Below, piece by piece: positions 16,164-25,412 of a DNA stretch of 64,000 bases. The DNA is taken from the NCBI GenBank assembly GCA_964425695.1, contig CAYRNF010000001.1, positions 124,001 to 188,000 on the forward strand. The letters are read 5' to 3'. The translations under genes and the position numbers were made by a program. A model generated the notes under the pieces. That model saw nothing but the letters and a program-made list of their open reading frames with translations. It was not told where the DNA came from and searched no databases. The stretch is from JAKPBU01 sp964425695 (GTDB lineage: Bacteria > Pseudomonadota > Gammaproteobacteria > Xanthomonadales > Xanthomonadaceae). Within the stretch, counting starts at the first letter, position 1. Each line of letters opens with the position of its first letter.

Positions 16164-18960
16164 CTACGGCAGCCATGGCAACGTCACGCAGACAGTGGTC
16201 GATACCTATACAGGCACCGAAGAGGCGCCTACGGCGACCCTAATTACCGCAAGCGTCTACAGCGACAACGTGGCTCGTTGGCATCTGGGTCGCCTGACCA
16301 GTACCACCGTCACACACCGCCGACCCGAACAACCGGATTTGGTGCGGACCTCGGGCTTCAGTTACGACACCGGCGCGGTCATTGGAGGCCTGCTGACTGA
16401 AGAACGTGTTCAGCCGGGCGGCGGTGCGGATCAAGCCTTGACGACGCGTTATGGGATTGACGACTTTGGCAACCGCATCCTGACCACCACCTGCGCGGCC
16501 CCCACTACTAGCTGCGATCCGAACGGACTCGCGTTCCAACCGCTCGGCGTCACCGAAATCAAACGCTACTCGCGCGTCGAATACGACGCTCGCGGCCGCT
16601 TTCCGGTCGCCACGTACGAGCCCTTCTGGAACGGTGTTGGTGGCGAGGAGCGTCGCACCAGTCGAGTCATCGCGCGCAACCTGTTCGGCGATGCCGTGCA
16701 TACCGCCGACGTGAACAACGTGAACACGGTCGCGGTGAAGGGTGCACTCGGCCGCGACTACTACACCTGGCTCCAGACCCATCCCGGCGCGTCACCCGGC
16801 CAAGGAGGCGCCTCGTCGCTCACAACGTACCGATGGTGCACGCAGGTCAGTTGCCCGGCAGGCGCCAGTTTCCGTCAGCAAACCGCCGCATTGGGCGCAC
16901 CACGGCAGTGGTCGTATTTCGACGTGCTCGGACGCCCGATCCTGCAGGCCAGCGAAACGTTCAACGTGGGCGTCAATGGGCAGGACGTCACAGCGGTATG
17001 CACCCAATACGACCTCGTTGGGAGGCCTAGGCGGGTGTCGAACCCGTTCTTCCTGCCGGGCGTCGCAGATCATACCGGGCCTGCTGGGGTGACTGGCGCC
17101 TGTGCGTCTTTGGAGCGTAAATGGACGGTCACCACGTTTGACGTGCTTGGTCGCCCGACCCGCGTCGAGGCGCCGGATTCCAGCGCACTCACGACGGCGT
17201 ACGCGGGCAACTGGACGACCGTGACGGATCAACGTCTGAAGCAAAGTAGTCAGATCCGCAATGGCAAGGGTGAGCTGGCCGTTGCAGTGGATGCCGCTGG
17301 CATGTCGACGTACTTTGGCTATGACGCCGCGGGCAACCTGCGCCGAATCGAACGCGATGCTGGGTCGGGGGTCATCGCCAACACGTTCGTCTATGACGCG
17401 TTGGGTCGGAAGATCCAGCAGATCGATCCGGACACCGGCGCCACCCGCTTCGCATACAACGCTCTGGGCGAACTTATCGCGCAGATCGATGCGGACAACA
17501 ACCGGACTGAGCAGGCGCGTGATGCGCGTGGCCGAGTCTGGCGCAAGACCGTGAAGCGTGCCGATGGCGCGGTAGAGTCGGAAGCGATCTATACGTTCGA
17601 TACCGCGCCCAACGGCATCGGGCAGCCGCACACCACGACCATTGCTGGGCAGTACGACGCGTGGGCAGGCCAAGCCGGTACAGCGCTGGGCTACACCAAA
17701 CGCCTTCAGTACGACACGCTGGGGCGACCCAGTGGCAGCCAGACCCAAGTGGAAGGGCAGCTGTTTCCGGAATACGTCGAGTACGACGCACTCGGCCGGC
17801 CCTGGAAGACCCAGGACGCCAGTCTGTCATGGACCAAGACCGAGTTCGGTCCGCGCGGTCATGCCGTTGCGCTGTGCGCCAGCGACCTGGGCGATATGTC
17901 CGCTGGCTGCGCCCCAGGCGCATGGCAGCGGACCCTGGCCACCAATGCCGCAGGTCAAGTGGTCAGGGAGCGCCGCGGCGATAGTGCGGCCATGGAGGTC
18001 TTGCGCGAGTACAACGCCGACACCGGCCGTCTGCAGCGAATCTGCGCGGGCAGCGCGGCATGCAACCTCACCGACGAAAACTACCTTTGGGACCCAACGG
18101 GCAACCTGGACTGGCATCTGAAAGAGAGCCGGTATCTGGAGAAGTTCCAGTACGACGCTCTCAATCGTTTACAGAACGCCAGCCTCGAAATGCGCAACGG
18201 CGTGATGGTCAACCAGACCACGCTTTCGCAAGGTTACGACGCGCTGGGCAACGTGTGCAGCAAGAACGGGTTGGGCTACGCCTATGGCTACGGCCACGGA
18301 TGCGCGCCACTGCCGGCGCAGGTCGCGCCGGCATCCGTGCAACAGTCCGGGGCCGCCGCACAAGGCGCCATGCGTGCGGGCCGGAAAAGCGCCCTTCAGC
18401 AGCTTCCTGCGCGCGCCTGGTGGCAACGTGGCGTGCAGTTCGCGCCAGAGGCGCCCTATCGTCAGTACAGCGACGAGGATCGCTTTGAGTGGGAAGACGA
18501 CGCCGAACGGTTCGATTGGGAGGACGAGCTCGACAGAACCGATGGCGGGTCCTTGGATGAACAGCCCGCGCCCACCTTTTGGACCATGCATAGACGGACT
18601 GCGCGCGCGCATACGTATTCAGCGCCCGCCCATGCTAGATCGGACACTGCCGCGACGCCGCCAGGAACAACGGGGCCGCCCTTGCTTCCCCCGCCAGACC
18701 GCCCTCACGCCGTTGTACAAACCGGCAGCGGAACGGATGCCACGTTCTACACTACGGCGCCCACGGCAACCAAACTCTGCGCGATGCGCCGGGGACGGCC
18801 AACGACCGCACCATCCGCTACAGCCTGGACGACAAGGCGCACGAGATCGCCATGGGCAACGGAACCCGTGTGCGCTTCTGGTACGGGCCAGACGGGCAGC
18901 GCTATCGCAAGGAAGTGGGGGGCGTGGTCAAGCTGTACCTCGGCAACGTGGAGGTACTGA
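16078..18960 (+). pseudogene. RHS toxin, middle YD-repeat segment in shifted frame
   Basis: The toxin continues in the +1 frame. Authentic sequence runs from about 16120 to about 18755; the extreme ends of the open frame are read-through. YD/RHS repeats are plentiful: YDALGRKIQQIDPDTGATRF, YNALGELIAQIDADNN, YDTLGRPSG, YDALGRPWKTQD and YDALNRLQNASL. From about 18330 to 18735 the repeats are interrupted by an unusual Ala/Gln-, acidic- and Pro-rich linker containing DRFEWEDDAERFDWEDELDR. The next repeat, GAHGNQTLRDAPG, resumes in the original frame. A single-base shift near 18755 therefore restores the phase lost near 16130. It cannot be expressed as one protein without both corrections. Confidence 0.75.
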
Positions 18961-20435
18961 TCGAAGGCGGCGTGACCACCTTCCGCCGCTATGTGGGCGG
19001 CATCGTCATGCAGACGCTCAGCGCCGGCGGCGCGCCGATCACCAAGTACCTGTTCCATGATCACCTGGGCAGCCTGGTGCGGGTGGCCCACCCAGATGGC
19101 AGCGTAGCCGAAGGGTTGGACTACGCCGCCTTCGGCCAACGCCGCAGCTACAGCGACCCGCACACCGCTGGCACCACGCCCACCACCACGCCGCGCGGCT
19201 ACACCGGCCACGAAATGCTCGACGGCACCGGCGTGATCCACATGAACGGCCGGATCTACGACGCGGATCTCGGCCGGTTTCTGCAGCCAGACCCACTGAT
19301 CCAGGCGCCGGACAACGCGCAGAGCTGGAATGCATACACGTACGTGTTCAACAACCCGCTGCGGTATACCGATCCGACGGGCATGCTGGGGCAGGAAGAG
19401 CGGATGTGGGCGGCGACCGCGATCTTCATCGTCGGCATGATCGTCGCGCCGCAGTTCACCGGTCCGTACGCCGCGGCCTATGCCGCGGGGTACGCCGCCG
19501 CGGTCGGATTCGCCGCCGGCGCGGTTGCTACGAAGAGCTGGCAGGGCGGGTTGATGGGCGCGTTTACGAGCTTAGTCACGGCGGGTCTTGGCGGCCCTGG
19601 AGGCGGGTTTGAAGCCTGGGCCGTCCGGACATTCGCGGGCGGCGTTGTGGGCTCGCTACAAGGCGGGAACTTCGGCCATGCCTTCGTCAGTGCTGGCTTG
19701 ACCGCGGCGTTTGCGCCCATGGTTGGCAGGATCAGCAACGATGCGGCCCGTATCACTGTCAACGCCCTCGTTGGCGGTACGATCTCTGAGGCGACCGGTG
19801 GCAAGTTCGCAAATGGGGCGGTGACCGGCGCGATCATGGCGGCGATGGCGGGAGCCGCAGGCAACAACATTGTTGGTTCCGACGGCAGTGGTGCTGGTGG
19901 AGTGGTTCATCCAACAGCAGATGCATTCTTGCAGTCCGAAAGTGCGAAGGCGGGACAGATATTTCCCGAGACTTATCTAACTGAAGACGCAGCAAATTCC
20001 GCGGCGGCCAATCGTTATGTGGGCGCCGGCATAGCATCGAAGAGGGAGCCTGGCTGGAACGTCTATCAACGCGGCCCGAATGAGTTCTTCTTCACATATC
20101 CCTACGTAGGGGCCTCCAAATCACCCTACGGTGGCACCCCTGGAAAGATTGCCGCGTGGGATTTTGGCGGTGATGTTGGCGTGAGATCAGTCCAATGGGT
20201 TGGAGGCGGGCACGGTCACTGGGATTCCAACTCTCAGTTCAGCGGTACCGACTGGCTGTGGCTACGTAGAAATCAAAGCGGCACGCTATACCTCGGCGCT
20301 CCCAACGGATCGCTTTATAAATCCAACTGGAGACACGCGAGGCAGTACGGTACTGGATCAACCCGTAGTGTTCCTCCTAGCGTATTCCCAGGAACTCCCG
20401 TTGAAGGTGCGTCAGTTAAGACGACATGGCCATGA
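18852..20435 (+). CDS. RHS core and JAMM-like (DUF4329-type) C-terminal toxin tip
   Basis: The original frame resumes before 18852 with YSLDDKAHEIAMGNGTRVRF. It holds the RHS core YDADLGRFLQPDPLI and YVFNNPLRYTDPTGM, the usual autoproteolysis and hypervariable junction. Beyond this come Gly/Ala-rich hydrophobic segments (about 19400-19870), which may be membrane-inserting or delivery helices. The tip (about 19900-20435) resembles DUF4329: AANSAAANRYVGAGIASK, FFFTYPYV, then HGHWDSNSQFSGTD, which fits the JAMM metal motif H-x-H-x7-S-x2-D at 20211-20252, and LYLGAPNGSLYKS. It is probably the effector domain, perhaps a metallopeptidase (inference). An internal ATG at 18852 is only the open-frame start; the natural start is that of the full gene. 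Confidence 0.8.
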   Translation: MGNGTRVRFWYGPDGQRYRKEVGGVVKLYLGNVEVLIEGGVTTFRRYVGGIVMQTLSAGGAPITKYLFHDHLGSLVRVAHPDGSVAEGLDYAAFGQRRSYSDPHTAGTTPTTTPRGYTGHEMLDGTGVIHMNGRIYDADLGRFLQPDPLIQAPDNAQSWNAYTYVFNNPLRYTDPTGMLGQEERMWAATAIFIVGMIVAPQFTGPYAAAYAAGYAAAVGFAAGAVATKSWQGGLMGAFTSLVTAGLGGPGGGFEAWAVRTFAGGVVGSLQGGNFGHAFVSAGLTAAFAPMVGRISNDAARITVNALVGGTISEATGGKFANGAVTGAIMAAMAGAAGNNIVGSDGSGAGGVVHPTADAFLQSESAKAGQIFPETYLTEDAANSAAANRYVGAGIASKREPGWNVYQRGPNEFFFTYPYVGASKSPYGGTPGKIAAWDFGGDVGVRSVQWVGGGHGHWDSNSQFSGTDWLWLRRNQSGTLYLGAPNGSLYKSNWRHARQYGTGSTRSVPPSVFPGTPVEGASVKTTWP

Positions 20436-21043
20436 GAGATCTGATGAACCGATTTGTTCTGTATGCGAGTCTACTGAGTTGCGTACTACTCCCTTCGTGC
20501 GTAACCAGTACGCCAAAGGGTCAGATGGACCTAGCAACATGTGTAGCAGATCGCATGAAGCCGATTAGCGAGCTAGGTCGCGAAAAACTATTGCCGGATC
20601 TCACGCAGACCAGACGAGTTGAGCTGGGGCAGATCAAGCAGTTAGCAAATGGCATGCCTTCGCGTGAGAAGAAGAGGTTGTTGAACATCACCCGGGAAGT
20701 GAGGCTGCGTCAACATGGGCGAGAGCTCACATCGCAGGCGTATCTTCAACTTCATGACGACATCTACGATGCCTTCACTCAGAATGCAGCGAGACTTTAC
20801 CGTGCGACCGATTGCGGCTCCGCGGAGGACGTAGGCTCACAATCGTTCGTGGTTTTTACCGATTGGCTTATGTCTGCCTATGGGCCACCCGATACTTGGC
20901 AAAGGCTGTTGCTTATGCCAGAGAACAGAGACGATGCGCCTCCTCGATTCGACATCGCTAGCGTGGTACGTACTGCTGTGGTACTCGAAGTGAATGGAGT
21001 GCCGTACCAACTCTCGCAACTGATTGGGGCATTTCGTCGTTAG
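20426..21043 (+). CDS. Small lipoprotein, candidate immunity to the RHS toxin
   Basis: A 205-residue protein overlapping the end of the RHS gene by ten bases. The N-terminus RFVLYASLLSCVLLPSC is a signal with lipobox LLPS and Cys25, so a periplasm-facing lipoprotein is likely. The rest is helical and polar, with no domain I recognise (LPDLTQTRRVELGQIKQLA, SQAYLQLHDDIYDAF, SFVVFTDWLMSAYG). Its position directly after a polymorphic-toxin tip and its exported nature fit an immunity protein that protects against a periplasm-acting effector (inference). ATG 20432 and ATG 20444 are alternative starts. Confidence 0.65.
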   Translation: MAMRDLMNRFVLYASLLSCVLLPSCVTSTPKGQMDLATCVADRMKPISELGREKLLPDLTQTRRVELGQIKQLANGMPSREKKRLLNITREVRLRQHGRELTSQAYLQLHDDIYDAFTQNAARLYRATDCGSAEDVGSQSFVVFTDWLMSAYGPPDTWQRLLLMPENRDDAPPRFDIASVVRTAVVLEVNGVPYQLSQLIGAFRR

Positions 21044-21122
21044 TTCGCAATGGCGCGCTGACGCCGGCAAATCAACAGCGCGTTCGAAAGAATCAGTTGA
21101 ACTGCGCTCCAGGAGGTTGCTG

Positions 21123-21215
21123 GTGATCAAGCATGCACTAACCGGCGCAGTGGCCCTCTGTGTTGCTCTATTGCCTTCCACTTCTCTGGCACACTCGGGT
21201 GAAGCCGGTCCAGCA
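21123..21215 (+). pseudogene. Truncated 5' end of a secreted-protein gene
   Basis: An ideal AGGAGG ribosome site (21111-21116) sits six bases before GTG 21123. It opens a frame encoding a textbook signal peptide, IKHALTGAVALCVALLPSTSLAHS, ending with a signal-peptidase-like SLA-HS. A few residues later the frame runs into the tniB coding region and continues only as an out-of-frame shadow. I read this as the surviving start of an exported protein whose body was lost when the tniB-tniQ segment arrived. The exact junction, between about 21190 and 21240, cannot be fixed without a homologue. Confidence 0.45.
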
Positions 21216-22218
21216 CCCGGCGTACGCCCAGCCGAGGAAGAAACTCAAGCTCGCTATGGAGGATCATCGACCGGGACACATGATCTTCATCATCGGGCCG
21301 TCAGGCGTGGGCAAAACCACCCTGCGCCGCTCCGTCATGCAGGAGATGTTTTGCAAGCCCTCGCTTTGGGGCAAAGGGAGGACGCCAGCCGTAGAAACGT
21401 TTGCCATGCTGCCAAACAGCGCCTACTTCAGCGCCAAGGCCTTGGCACGGTCGCTGCTAGATGAGCTTCATGCGCCAACACTGGACTGGCTCCTTTCCAG
21501 CGGAAGCTTGACCCCCAGCGAGAGCAGCCAGGTCCGAGTAGAGCTCGCCAGCAGCGCCGCTGCGTGGCAAATGCTCAAACCCAAGCGCGGCACTGAAGGC
21601 GACTTTTGGGACATGGTGAAGCGCGGCATTGCCGCCCGTGGATGCAAGTACATCTCCGTTGACCAAGCGACAGCGCTGCTGGTGAACCATCGGGACACCT
21701 CTCCGGCCGACCATACCCTGCATCTCATGGCGTTGGCGGAATCCACCGGAGTAATGTTTCTCATGACCGGGGTTCACTCCGCTGCTCGGCTTTGGGCGGT
21801 TCATTCAGAGCTGCGCCGCAGGGTCATTACGGTGTGGGTTCCTCCCTACAGCGATAAGCGCAAGGAAGATCTAGCCCAATTCTCCAGGCTCTTGGCAACG
21901 GTGGGCTGTAAGTACACGCTGGCCCAAAGCGATCTTCTTCAGAGGATGAAGTACGACATCCTGGCTGCGACCGGAGGTGTGTTCGCCGAGCTGGTCCAGT
22001 TGTTGTCACGTGCTCGGGATCTTGCTGTTGCAGAAGGTACGAGCAAAATCAAGAAAGCGCATCTAGAAGGTGCGTACTACTCCGACGACGACCTACGCAC
22101 CCTTTGGCGCGACATCGATGCCTTCGAGGCATGCATGCAGGCTGGCTCGGTGGGTGACCGCGCGCAGCTTGCGCGTACGCGGTGGGGTGAATCGAGCGTT
22201 GCGGGCGCCGTCGAATGA
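21199..22218 (+). CDS. tniB: TniB/TnsC-like AAA ATPase of a transposition module
   Basis: About 339 residues from GTG 21199; the frame is open from 21160, so the true 5' end is uncertain. The Walker A motif GPSGVGKTTLRR is clear. The Walker-B-like segment is CKYISVDQATALL, with Gln where the family normally has Glu or Asp after the catalytic Asp. FLMTGVHSAARLW resembles the sensor region of TniB ATPases. In Tn5053/Tn7-like elements this regulator activates the transposase and responds to target choice. The stop overlaps the tniQ start (ATGA). No tniA/tnsB transposase gene is present anywhere in the window, so the module cannot move alone. Confidence 0.75.
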   Translation: MKPVQHPAYAQPRKKLKLAMEDHRPGHMIFIIGPSGVGKTTLRRSVMQEMFCKPSLWGKGRTPAVETFAMLPNSAYFSAKALARSLLDELHAPTLDWLLSSGSLTPSESSQVRVELASSAAAWQMLKPKRGTEGDFWDMVKRGIAARGCKYISVDQATALLVNHRDTSPADHTLHLMALAESTGVMFLMTGVHSAARLWAVHSELRRRVITVWVPPYSDKRKEDLAQFSRLLATVGCKYTLAQSDLLQRMKYDILAATGGVFAELVQLLSRARDLAVAEGTSKIKKAHLEGAYYSDDDLRTLWRDIDAFEACMQAGSVGDRAQLARTRWGESSVAGAVE

Positions 22219-23600
22219 GCAAGCAGCCGAATGCCAAGCACTTCAGGTGGAGCGCGTTGCCACACCTGCCCCTGCGTGGCATCGGTACCGGTCTAGCTGA
22301 ATCAGCAGAGCATTATTGCTCTCGCGTAGCATGGTTCGGAGGCACGACGCCAAGGAACATCTGCGAACTCAGCGCCATTGAACGAGGTCGGACGACGGAA
22401 GATCCTGGGGGCGTCTCGGCCTTCTGCGGCCCTTCCACGGAAAGCTACAAGGAACGGGTCCGGTTGCTGGAACGTCTAACGCGATCACGCACCGCCCGAT
22501 ACGGCAGCTTTGTGGTCCTAGACGATCTCATGTCCAAGCAAGCGCTTGGGATGATTGGGACTCTGCAGCGCTGGTGTCCTGAGTGCTATTTGGAGTGGGA
22601 CGAAGAGCAATCTTGGGAACCACTGGCTTGGTCTGTTGCGCTTCTGAGCGCGTGCCCCGCGCACGGATGCGACCTGGAATCCCGATGCCGTAGCTGTGGG
22701 TCGCATCAGCGCTTGTCGGCTCAATACGAGCCTCGGAAGCGATGCCGGAAATGCAAGGCAAGCCTAAGCGGTGTTGGCATGCGGACCCCGCGCCCGCACT
22801 ACCTCGCATGGGCTGATGCTCAAGTTCTAGAGCTGATTCAAGTTTGTGCGACCCCGGGACAGTCGCAGATCCCGTACGCAAGCTTTAGAAGCTTCATAGA
22901 TGGATTATCAAAGCAGCTTGGCTCAGAGTCGGAGACTCCACCCGTGCTCCGACTCGCGCTGTCACGCCTGAGATCACCTAGCGTTCGGGGCAAGCTGACT
23001 GTTCGTACGCTCGTACACCTATGTGCCCTTCAGGCGATTTCCGTCAGGGAGTTGCTGCTTGATCCTGTGGGGGCCTCCTCAAAGCCTCTACTAGATCTGT
23101 GGACCAACTACTCTGCGCTGGAGTATCCCTACGATCATCGCCTTGACAAAGTTATGGTTTACCGGAACTGCCTCTCGACAATTCTTGAGACCTGCGCCGA
23201 TAGCTATCTGCCATCAATGCAGTTCTTTCTTCCTCGATTCGCACTGAATCGGGACGCCGTGCGGGAACTTGCGCCGGACGTATATGAGACGTACGAACAT
23301 GCCTATCAAAAGCAGGCGCGCTGGGATCGAAGGACGCACGGCGTGAGGGCGTTTCGGCTGGCGCTCGCTTTAGCGGAGGAGCGTGCAGGCCAAGACCTTG
23401 ACCGACATAACCAAACCAAAGTGGTACGGATGATCGCTACTGACGCAAAGGTGCCGCTAATGCTTGCCGCGCGAGTTTGGACATCTGCGCGTAAGAGCTA
23501 TGCGGTGTTTCGAGACGCTAGGGGCGCTTCGTACCGATTGCCGGATTTCGTGCCGCCCGAGTGGCTCAGAGTGCCGCCATCGCTCGAGCTGTCCGTGTAG
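22215..23600 (+). CDS. tniQ: TniQ-family transposition target-selection protein
   Basis: A 461-residue protein with the TniQ layout: an N-terminal LPHLPLRG...GTGLAESAEHYCSRVAWFGG stretch and a zinc-finger region WCPECYLEWDEEQSWEP, SACPAHGCDLESRC, CGSHQRL and RCRKCKASL with paired cysteines. A C-terminal helical half follows, with FRLALALAEERAG and WLRVPPSLELSV at the end. TniQ/TnsD proteins choose target sites with TniB/TnsC. Translation is coupled to tniB through the ATGA overlap. Base composition is similar to the rest of the island. The missing tniA suggests a decayed or trans-dependent element. Confidence 0.82.
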   Translation: MSKQPNAKHFRWSALPHLPLRGIGTGLAESAEHYCSRVAWFGGTTPRNICELSAIERGRTTEDPGGVSAFCGPSTESYKERVRLLERLTRSRTARYGSFVVLDDLMSKQALGMIGTLQRWCPECYLEWDEEQSWEPLAWSVALLSACPAHGCDLESRCRSCGSHQRLSAQYEPRKRCRKCKASLSGVGMRTPRPHYLAWADAQVLELIQVCATPGQSQIPYASFRSFIDGLSKQLGSESETPPVLRLALSRLRSPSVRGKLTVRTLVHLCALQAISVRELLLDPVGASSKPLLDLWTNYSALEYPYDHRLDKVMVYRNCLSTILETCADSYLPSMQFFLPRFALNRDAVRELAPDVYETYEHAYQKQARWDRRTHGVRAFRLALALAEERAGQDLDRHNQTKVVRMIATDAKVPLMLAARVWTSARKSYAVFRDARGASYRLPDFVPPEWLRVPPSLELSV

Positions 23601-24056
23601 AGCTGGGACCGATTCGCCAAGATGAGGCTGCGCCCGCTTTCGACCCTAAGCGGACGCTCGCGCTGCAAGTCCGAACCCGCAGAGTGGGATGGGACGCTCC
23701 AAAGGCGGTGCTGGAAATCATGTCGTCCTTGGTCGACAGGTATCAGCGTCGGCGTCCAGGTCCACGTCCGTGCGCTAGAGGACCACTGGGTCCGAATCCC
23801 ATTCGTCCACCATCACCGTCAGCGTCATAGTGCTCCCTGACAACCTTAGCGGCGTAACCTAGCCCGATCCCAGCATTGGGCGTGTATGTGAGATTACCTG
23901 CGGGCCCGGTTTGATTAGATGGCATAGGTAGGAGCGCTCGGACTTTTCCTTCAAGCCCGCGCGTCGTCGCCAGAATGAACAATCTCCGCCATCGACCGTA
24001 AGATTTCCCGCTGCCGCTCGAAAGCGTGCAGTCAGCCATGACCACAGGGGGTCAAC
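23601..24056. other. Spacer between tniQ and the sigma-factor operon
   Basis: This 456-base stretch has only weak, mutually overlapping open frames with no recognisable product (for example 23622-23840 on the plus strand and 23743-24045 on the minus strand). It should hold the promoter of the downstream operon. A small AT-richer patch (TTGATTAGATGGCATAGG, near 23910) is the only promoter-like area, and I cannot assign a -35/-10 pair confidently. AGGGGG at 24045-24050 is the ribosome site of the next gene. Confidence 0.45.
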
Positions 24057-24842
24057 TTGATCAGTCCGCTCCAGAAAAAGACGCGCGCAGGCGCGCTCTA
24101 CGTCCGCTTCCCGGACATCCAAGCCCAACTTCTCGCACTCGATCAGCTCTCCCCGCAGGAGCTGATCGCACGTTGCCAAATCCCAGAAAAGCAGCCCGGG
24201 TCGGTTCCCTCCGAGTGCGTCTTGACCTTCGTGCGCCGGGAGTGGGTCGCGCAGAACCAGGCGCTTTACGAGCCCCTCCTGGCCGTCCTTCTGGAACGGC
24301 TCCGCCGGAGGCTGCCGCGGGCGGTCAGCCGGGACGGCAAAACTGAGTCGATGGCCCGAAGCAACGCCGCCGAGCAGGTCCAAGACACCTTCATCGGCAT
24401 GCTGATTGGCGAGGTCAATGGCTATGACGAGCGGCTGGACTTCTACGAAATCTCGTTTAGTCAGAGCTTGGCGAAGCTCTGCCTTACCGCGAAGTCCAAG
24501 GCCGGTCGTTCAGCTAAGCGCCAAGAGGAGCTCTACGACGAGGAGAAAGGGGAGATCCGGGCCGACGTCGAGGAAGCGGTCGGAACCTTCGACCCCTTCG
24601 ATCCCGACCTGCTGCAACAGGAAGATTACCGGTCACGCCTCCCGGCAGCGATGGAGCAATTGAAACCCCTCGAAAAAAGGATTGTTGAAATGTGGCGAAA
24701 CGACTTCCCGATCGACTCGAAAGATCCAGATGTCATCACGATGGTCGGCATGACGGGTCGTTCAGAAAGAGGCATCCGGATCATTCGCGATCGGGCATTC
24801 GCGAAGCTGCGTGGCCTGTTGACGCATGGAGATGACGCATGA
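24057..24842 (+). CDS. Sigma-70-like regulator of the ubiquitin-like operon
   Basis: A 261-residue protein. TTG 24057 is chosen because AGGGGG lies six bases upstream and no in-frame ATG fits. The C-terminal part looks like sigma region 4: LPAAMEQLKPLEKRIVEMW, then MVGMTGRSERGIRIIRDRAF as the recognition helix-turn-helix (about 225-255). The middle (about 68-145: YEPLLAVLLERLRRRLP, EQVQDTFIGMLI, SFSQSLAKLCLTAKSKA) resembles a divergent sigma region 2. It is probably an alternative sigma factor that drives this operon or other targets (inference). It overlaps the next gene by four bases (ATGA), the first sign of a tightly coupled operon. Confidence 0.65.
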   Translation: MISPLQKKTRAGALYVRFPDIQAQLLALDQLSPQELIARCQIPEKQPGSVPSECVLTFVRREWVAQNQALYEPLLAVLLERLRRRLPRAVSRDGKTESMARSNAAEQVQDTFIGMLIGEVNGYDERLDFYEISFSQSLAKLCLTAKSKAGRSAKRQEELYDEEKGEIRADVEEAVGTFDPFDPDLLQQEDYRSRLPAAMEQLKPLEKRIVEMWRNDFPIDSKDPDVITMVGMTGRSERGIRIIRDRAFAKLRGLLTHGDDA

Positions 24843-25411
24843 ACACGCCGCAGATCTCCATTGAAGAAGTCCTCGAAGCCTTCTCGCTAGAAGCCAATGC
24901 TGGCCCTGAGACCTTGCAGCGCTACCTGCGTGAATATCCCCAGTTCTCCAATGAACTGATCGATCTGTCGAGCGAGATCTTCCAGTTCGCCCTGGTGGAG
25001 GAAGGCGAGCTCCTCGATGCCGATCGAGCGCGCATGGAGTCAGCGCTTGGCCAGTTCAGGGGCGTAGCGTCGCGCGCAGCGCAGGCTGCCTTGGAGCGCT
25101 TGGCGCCCGAGAAGCAGCGCGAGCTTGCCCAAGCGTTAGGCGTGCCGCGTCAAGTGATCCTGGCCTTCGTCCAGCGTGGCGTGATCGTGAGCACCGTACC
25201 GGGGAGCTTTCTGGCCCGTATTGCAGAAAGTCTACGAACCAGCGTGCGCGACATCGTCGCGTATCTATCTCAGCCGCCACGGCTAACGGTGCGCTACGCC
25301 AAAGCGGACGACAAGCCAAAAGAGGCAGAGCAGGTGAGCTTTGAGCAGCTGCTCCGGGATGCAGGGGTATCGGAGGAGAAAACCGCAGAACTTCTCAGGG
25401 ACGATCCGTGA
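24839..25411 (+). CDS. Helix-turn-helix protein, candidate substrate of the ImmA/IrrE peptidase
   Basis: A 190-residue protein in two parts. Residues 5-50 (VLEAFSLEANAGPETLQRYL, EYPQFSNELIDLSSEIF) resemble short helical N-terminal modules found in some bacterial kinases and sigma-associated proteins. Residues 92-142 (QRELAQALGVPRQVILAFVQ, SFLARIAESLRTSVRDIV) fit an XRE-like HTH. The tail (150-190) is polar with a short predicted helix, EEKTAELLRDD. It lies between a sigma factor and an ImmA/IrrE-domain protein, the layout in which the HTH partner is often cleaved by the peptidase (as with IrrE and DdrO). I therefore suggest a repressor or anti-sigma role, unproven. Confidence 0.55.
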   Translation: MNTPQISIEEVLEAFSLEANAGPETLQRYLREYPQFSNELIDLSSEIFQFALVEEGELLDADRARMESALGQFRGVASRAAQAALERLAPEKQRELAQALGVPRQVILAFVQRGVIVSTVPGSFLARIAESLRTSVRDIVAYLSQPPRLTVRYAKADDKPKEAEQVSFEQLLRDAGVSEEKTAELLRDDP

Positions 25412-25412
25412 G

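Noticed and set aside
23743..24045. Minus-strand 100-codon frame in the tniQ-sigma spacer
   Set aside because: Gly/Arg-rich low-information sequence, with no ribosome site or family resemblance; treated as spacer.
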